A stretch of DNA of 64,000 bases, taken from NCBI RefSeq assembly GCF_030815415.1, contig NZ_JAUSWW010000001.1, positions 5,456,001-5,520,000 of the forward strand. The letters run 5' to 3'. Each line of letters begins with the position of its first letter. Within the stretch, counting starts at the first letter, position 1. Both the position numbers and the translations under genes were made by a program. Below, piece after piece: positions 61,864 through 64,000 of the stretch. The notes below the pieces were generated by a model that did not search any database, was not told the DNA's origin, and worked only from the letters and a program-made list of their open reading frames with translations. The stretch is from Streptomyces canus. GTDB taxonomy: Bacteria; Actinomycetota; Actinomycetes; Streptomycetales; Streptomycetaceae.

Positions 61864-62202
61864 ATGGGCTGCGCGCGCGTCCTGGACATGAACACCTGCG
61901 GAGTGACCGCCGCGATCACGGTGATCGACGGCAAGTGGAAGACCTCGCTGCTGTGGCTGCTGGAGGCCGGTCCGCAACGGCCCGGTGAGCTGCGCAGGCA
62001 ACTGCCGGGCCTCAGCGAGAAGGTGCTGACCCAGGCGCTGCGCTCGATGGAGGCGGACGGTCTTGTGCACCGGGAGGTGCACGACGTCCTGCCGCTCAAG
62101 ACGGTCTACTCCCTGACCGCCTTCGGCCGTGAACTCTCCGAGCTGCTGGCCCCGTTGTCCGACTGGGGCCACCGCCACATGGAGAAGCAGGCCGCTTCCT
62201 GA
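61864..62202 (+). CDS. HxlR-family transcriptional regulator
   Basis: 112 aa. The single-domain winged helix of HxlR type: ITVIDGKWKTSLLWLLEAGP, then ELRRQLPGLSEKVLTQALRSME, the recognition helix, and VYSLTAFGRELSELLAPLSDW. Two Cys near the start (CARVLDMNTCG) could make it redox- or aldehyde-sensitive like other members. The 67-bp divergent gap to the oxidoreductase gene would hold the operator. Confidence 0.93.
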   Translation: MGCARVLDMNTCGVTAAITVIDGKWKTSLLWLLEAGPQRPGELRRQLPGLSEKVLTQALRSMEADGLVHREVHDVLPLKTVYSLTAFGRELSELLAPLSDWGHRHMEKQAAS

Positions 62203-62304
62203 TCCCTCCGGTTTCCGATCCCCTTTCCTTCGCCGGCCCTTCGTGACCAGCTTCTGATCCACCCGGTCCCGCTGCCAAGTACGCACTTTTTTGTGGGTAC
62301 GTGG

Positions 62305-62898
62305 TCAGCTCATCCGGTCGGCCTCCCGAGCCGCACGCTCCAGCCGCTCCCGGTAGGCCTCCCACCAGGCCGGGTCCTGCGAGGCCATGCTGTCGTTGCC
62401 CTGGTTCATCCCGACGGCACCGTCCATGAGCTCCCGGAGGATGTCGGCGTGTCCGGCGTGCCGGTGCGTGTCGGCGATCACGCGGACCATCGCGTGATGC
62501 AGCGTGACCTCGTCCTTGCCGTCCGGCCACCACGGCACCCTGCCCACGGTGTCCAGGGCGAGCGCGTCGAGCGTCGCGTCCGCGTGCGCCCATGCCCGGC
62601 GGTACAGGCCCACGATGTCCTCGCGCGACTCGTCGGCGGTGGCCCACATGTCGCCGTTGGCCTCGGCGGCGGTGTCGAGCCAGGGCAGTCGCTCCCCGGA
62701 CGGACGCCCGAAGGTGTCGCCCAGATACCCCAACTCCACGCCGGCCGCGTGCTTCACCAGCCCCAGGAGGTTGGTTCCGGTCGGTGTCAGGGGGCGGCGG
62801 ACGCCGTACTCGGAGACCCCGTCGAGCTTCCAGAGGAGGGCGTCGCGGGCGGACTGGAGGTAGAAGCGGAGGATGTCTTTGGGATCCGTTTCGGTCAT
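62305..62898 (-). CDS. DinB-family protein (DUF664, mycothiol-dependent enzyme type)
   Basis: 197 aa from ATG 62898. Four-helix bundle with the metal-binding His triad: VKHAAGVELGYLGDTF near residue 49, and VIADTHRHAGHADILREL near residue 146 (HxxxH). DUF664/DinB proteins in actinomycetes are usually mycothiol-dependent isomerases, hydrolases or transferases. It fits with the presence of mshD in the window. Confidence 0.88.
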   Translation of the reverse strand: MTETDPKDILRFYLQSARDALLWKLDGVSEYGVRRPLTPTGTNLLGLVKHAAGVELGYLGDTFGRPSGERLPWLDTAAEANGDMWATADESREDIVGLYRRAWAHADATLDALALDTVGRVPWWPDGKDEVTLHHAMVRVIADTHRHAGHADILRELMDGAVGMNQGNDSMASQDPAWWEAYRERLERAAREADRMS

Positions 62899-62977
62899 GC
62901 GTGCCAGTCTGTGACGCGGGCGATCTTCGCGCACCGCTTTTCGCATGAGCGGCCGGGTGGAGGGCCGTCCCGGGCGC

Positions 62978-63403
62978 TCAACCGCGGGCGCCGGCTACCC
63001 CTGAAGCGTCCATGTAGTCGCGCGCCCGCGTGATCAGTCCGTCGTGGACATGGAGTACGAGCAGGCCGGGGACGGTGAAGGAGCTGCGCCCGGGCGGCAC
63101 CGACCCCACCACGACATGCTCGGCGACGATCACGCCGGGTTCGGCGGACTCGTAGGCCGCGACCTTCCTGATCTCGTCCACGCGGGCGGGACTTCCGCCC
63201 CAGGCCACCCGGTACCCCGCACGTACGGCCTCGCGCCCGTCGTAGCGAGGCGGGAAGCCGGGGACGGCGAACGGGAACTCGTGCACCGCGTCCACGGCGT
63301 ACAGGTCGGCGAGGTCGTCCGCGGACTTGTCGACCATGGCCCGGTAGTAGCGGGCTAGCACCTCGCGCGGGGTGCGGAGGACGGGGACCTGCGGTTCGGA
63401 CAT
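62978..63403 (-). CDS. SnoaL-like / NTF2-fold protein
   Basis: 141 aa from ATG 63403 (a GTG at 63412 adds three residues). NTF2-like cone fold: REVLARYYRAMVDKSADDLADLY, HEFPFAVPGFPPRYDGREAV and VPGLLVLHVHDGLITRARDYMD. Proteins of this kind are ketosteroid isomerase-like enzymes or ligand-binding proteins. Divergent from a TetR regulator, which is its likely controller. Confidence 0.85.
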   Translation of the reverse strand: MSEPQVPVLRTPREVLARYYRAMVDKSADDLADLYAVDAVHEFPFAVPGFPPRYDGREAVRAGYRVAWGGSPARVDEIRKVAAYESAEPGVIVAEHVVVGSVPPGRSSFTVPGLLVLHVHDGLITRARDYMDASGVAGARG

Positions 63404-63442
63404 GGTGACCACCCCAGTCGTACGGGACCTTCACTCAACAGT

Positions 63443-63487
63443 CGTTGACCCAATTACCGTAAAGACGGCGGGGTGGTTCGGTCAACG
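63443..63487. promoter_or_regulatory. Inverted repeat cgttgacc ... ggtcaacg in the divergent region
   Basis: Perfect 8-bp arms (63443-63450 / 63480-63487) 29 bp apart, between the SnoaL-like and TetR genes; further gtcaatt and gacccaatt half-sites overlap. Likely TetR operator set. Confidence 0.55.
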
Positions 63488-63503
63488 GCTGTAGAGTCAA
63501 TTG

Positions 63504-64000
63504 ATGCCTACGTCCCCCTCCTCGCCCCATCGGTCCCGCGCCGACCGCCGTCGGGCCACCGAGGCGCGCATCCTCGACAGTGCCCGGGAGCTGTTCGCGG
63601 AGAAGGGCTTCGACCGCACCACCATCCGTGCGGTGGCGGCCGCGGCGGGTGTGGACCCGGCCCTGGTCATGCAGTATTTCGGTTCGAAGCGCGAGCTGTT
63701 CTCGCAGGCGGTGCAGGCGCTGCCCGTGTCACCGGCACCCGCCGACACCGACGCGCTGGTCGATCAACTCATCGCCACGCTCGGCCTCAAGCTCGGCGGT
63801 CTGCCCGAGGGCACGCTGGCGATGATGCGCTCCATGCTCACCGACCCGGCCGCGGCCGACCACGCCCGCGCCGCCCTCGCCCGGCAGATCGACGGCGTCG
63901 CCGCCGCCCTGCCGAGGGCCGGGGACCCCGAACTGCGCGCCGCCCTGATCGTCACCACTCTCCTGGGCGTCACCATCGGGCATCAGCTCCTCGACCTGCC
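63504..64000 (+). CDS. TetR-family transcriptional regulator (3' end beyond window)
   Basis: Begins at ATG 63504; 165 residues are in the window and the frame is still open at base 64000. DNA-binding domain at residues about 15-62 (ATEARILDSARELFAEKGFDRT; AAGVDPALVMQYFGSKRELFS). The rest is a helical ligand domain of the AcrR/TetR_C_17 look. Divergent to the SnoaL-like gene across 100 bp with an inverted repeat. Confidence 0.92.
   Translation, partial: MPTSPSSPHRSRADRRRATEARILDSARELFAEKGFDRTTIRAVAAAAGVDPALVMQYFGSKRELFSQAVQALPVSPAPADTDALVDQLIATLGLKLGGLPEGTLAMMRSMLTDPAAADHARAALARQIDGVAAALPRAGDPELRAALIVTTLLGVTIGHQLLDL

Overview
The window is about 64 kb of high-GC DNA from a Streptomyces chromosome. 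The codon bias, frequent GTG starts, 4-bp ATGA overlaps, and the presence of mycothiol synthase, GlnR, Nur, RsiG and a PHO-box-controlled pst operon all point to this genus. The backbone gene order (pit, pstBACS, nudix, CHAD, ppk, then mshD, 5'-nucleotidase, two-component pair, protease, LacI, glnR, then the sulfurtransferase genes, nur, ygfZ, dtd, rsiG) is, from memory, that of the middle of the S. coelicolor chromosome (SCO4137 to about SCO4182). Accessory genes are inserted at several points. There are no rRNA, tRNA or CRISPR features.

Layout. 1-10.1 kb: phosphate and polyphosphate block (DUF47/Pit, PstBACS with PHO boxes and a pstS/pstC hairpin, Nudix, CHAD, Ppk). 10.2-15.2 kb: GntR-controlled ABC operon with four tandem paralogous permeases and a near-perfect operator. 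15.3-19.8 kb: ECF sigma, zinc-finger anti-sigma and ABC/membrane operon, with an unannotated coupled 25-codon ORF. 20-23 kb: mshD and a secreted 5'-nucleotidase. 23.1-25.7 kb: two tandem Lys/Pro-rich 40-41 aa peptides, a strong hairpin and an ABC exporter. 25.7-28.8 kb: secreted pectate lyase/pectinesterase fusion and a secreted, possibly aerolysin-like protein. 28.9-34.6 kb: histidine kinase/regulator, membrane HtrA-like protease, LacI regulator and glnR. 34.7-40.2 kb: hydrolase, MoaD/ThiS-like protein, LmeA-like protein and a cysteine leader peptide ahead of thiosulfate sulfurtransferase and DUF1416, then DUF3099 and DsrE. 40.3-43.9 kb: two IS605-family tnpB loci, one intact and one scrambled by an internal inversion, flanking a truncated ORF and a nitrobindin-like gene. 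44-48.4 kb: nur, ygfZ, dtd, rsiG, a hypothetical gene and an Eis-like acetyltransferase.

48.4-56.6 kb is the most unusual region. A module of GntR-type regulator plus divergent 60-71 aa membrane protein occurs three times in succession. It is joined by a HAD hydrolase, a tandem double aminoglycoside-phosphotransferase-like kinase, and a membrane-anchored protein that carries the same C-terminal domain as the three regulators. I read this as one signalling or small-molecule phosphorylation system built around a shared, degenerate phospholipase-D-like sensor domain. 56.6-64 kb is a series of small regulator/enzyme pairs: TetR with a HelD-like helicase, a Ddn-hemerythrin fusion with a structured leader, a HAD-like protein, an imine-reductase-like oxidoreductase with HxlR, DinB, SnoaL-like, and a TetR gene cut by the window edge.

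All functional calls rest on reading motifs by eye; no database search was run.
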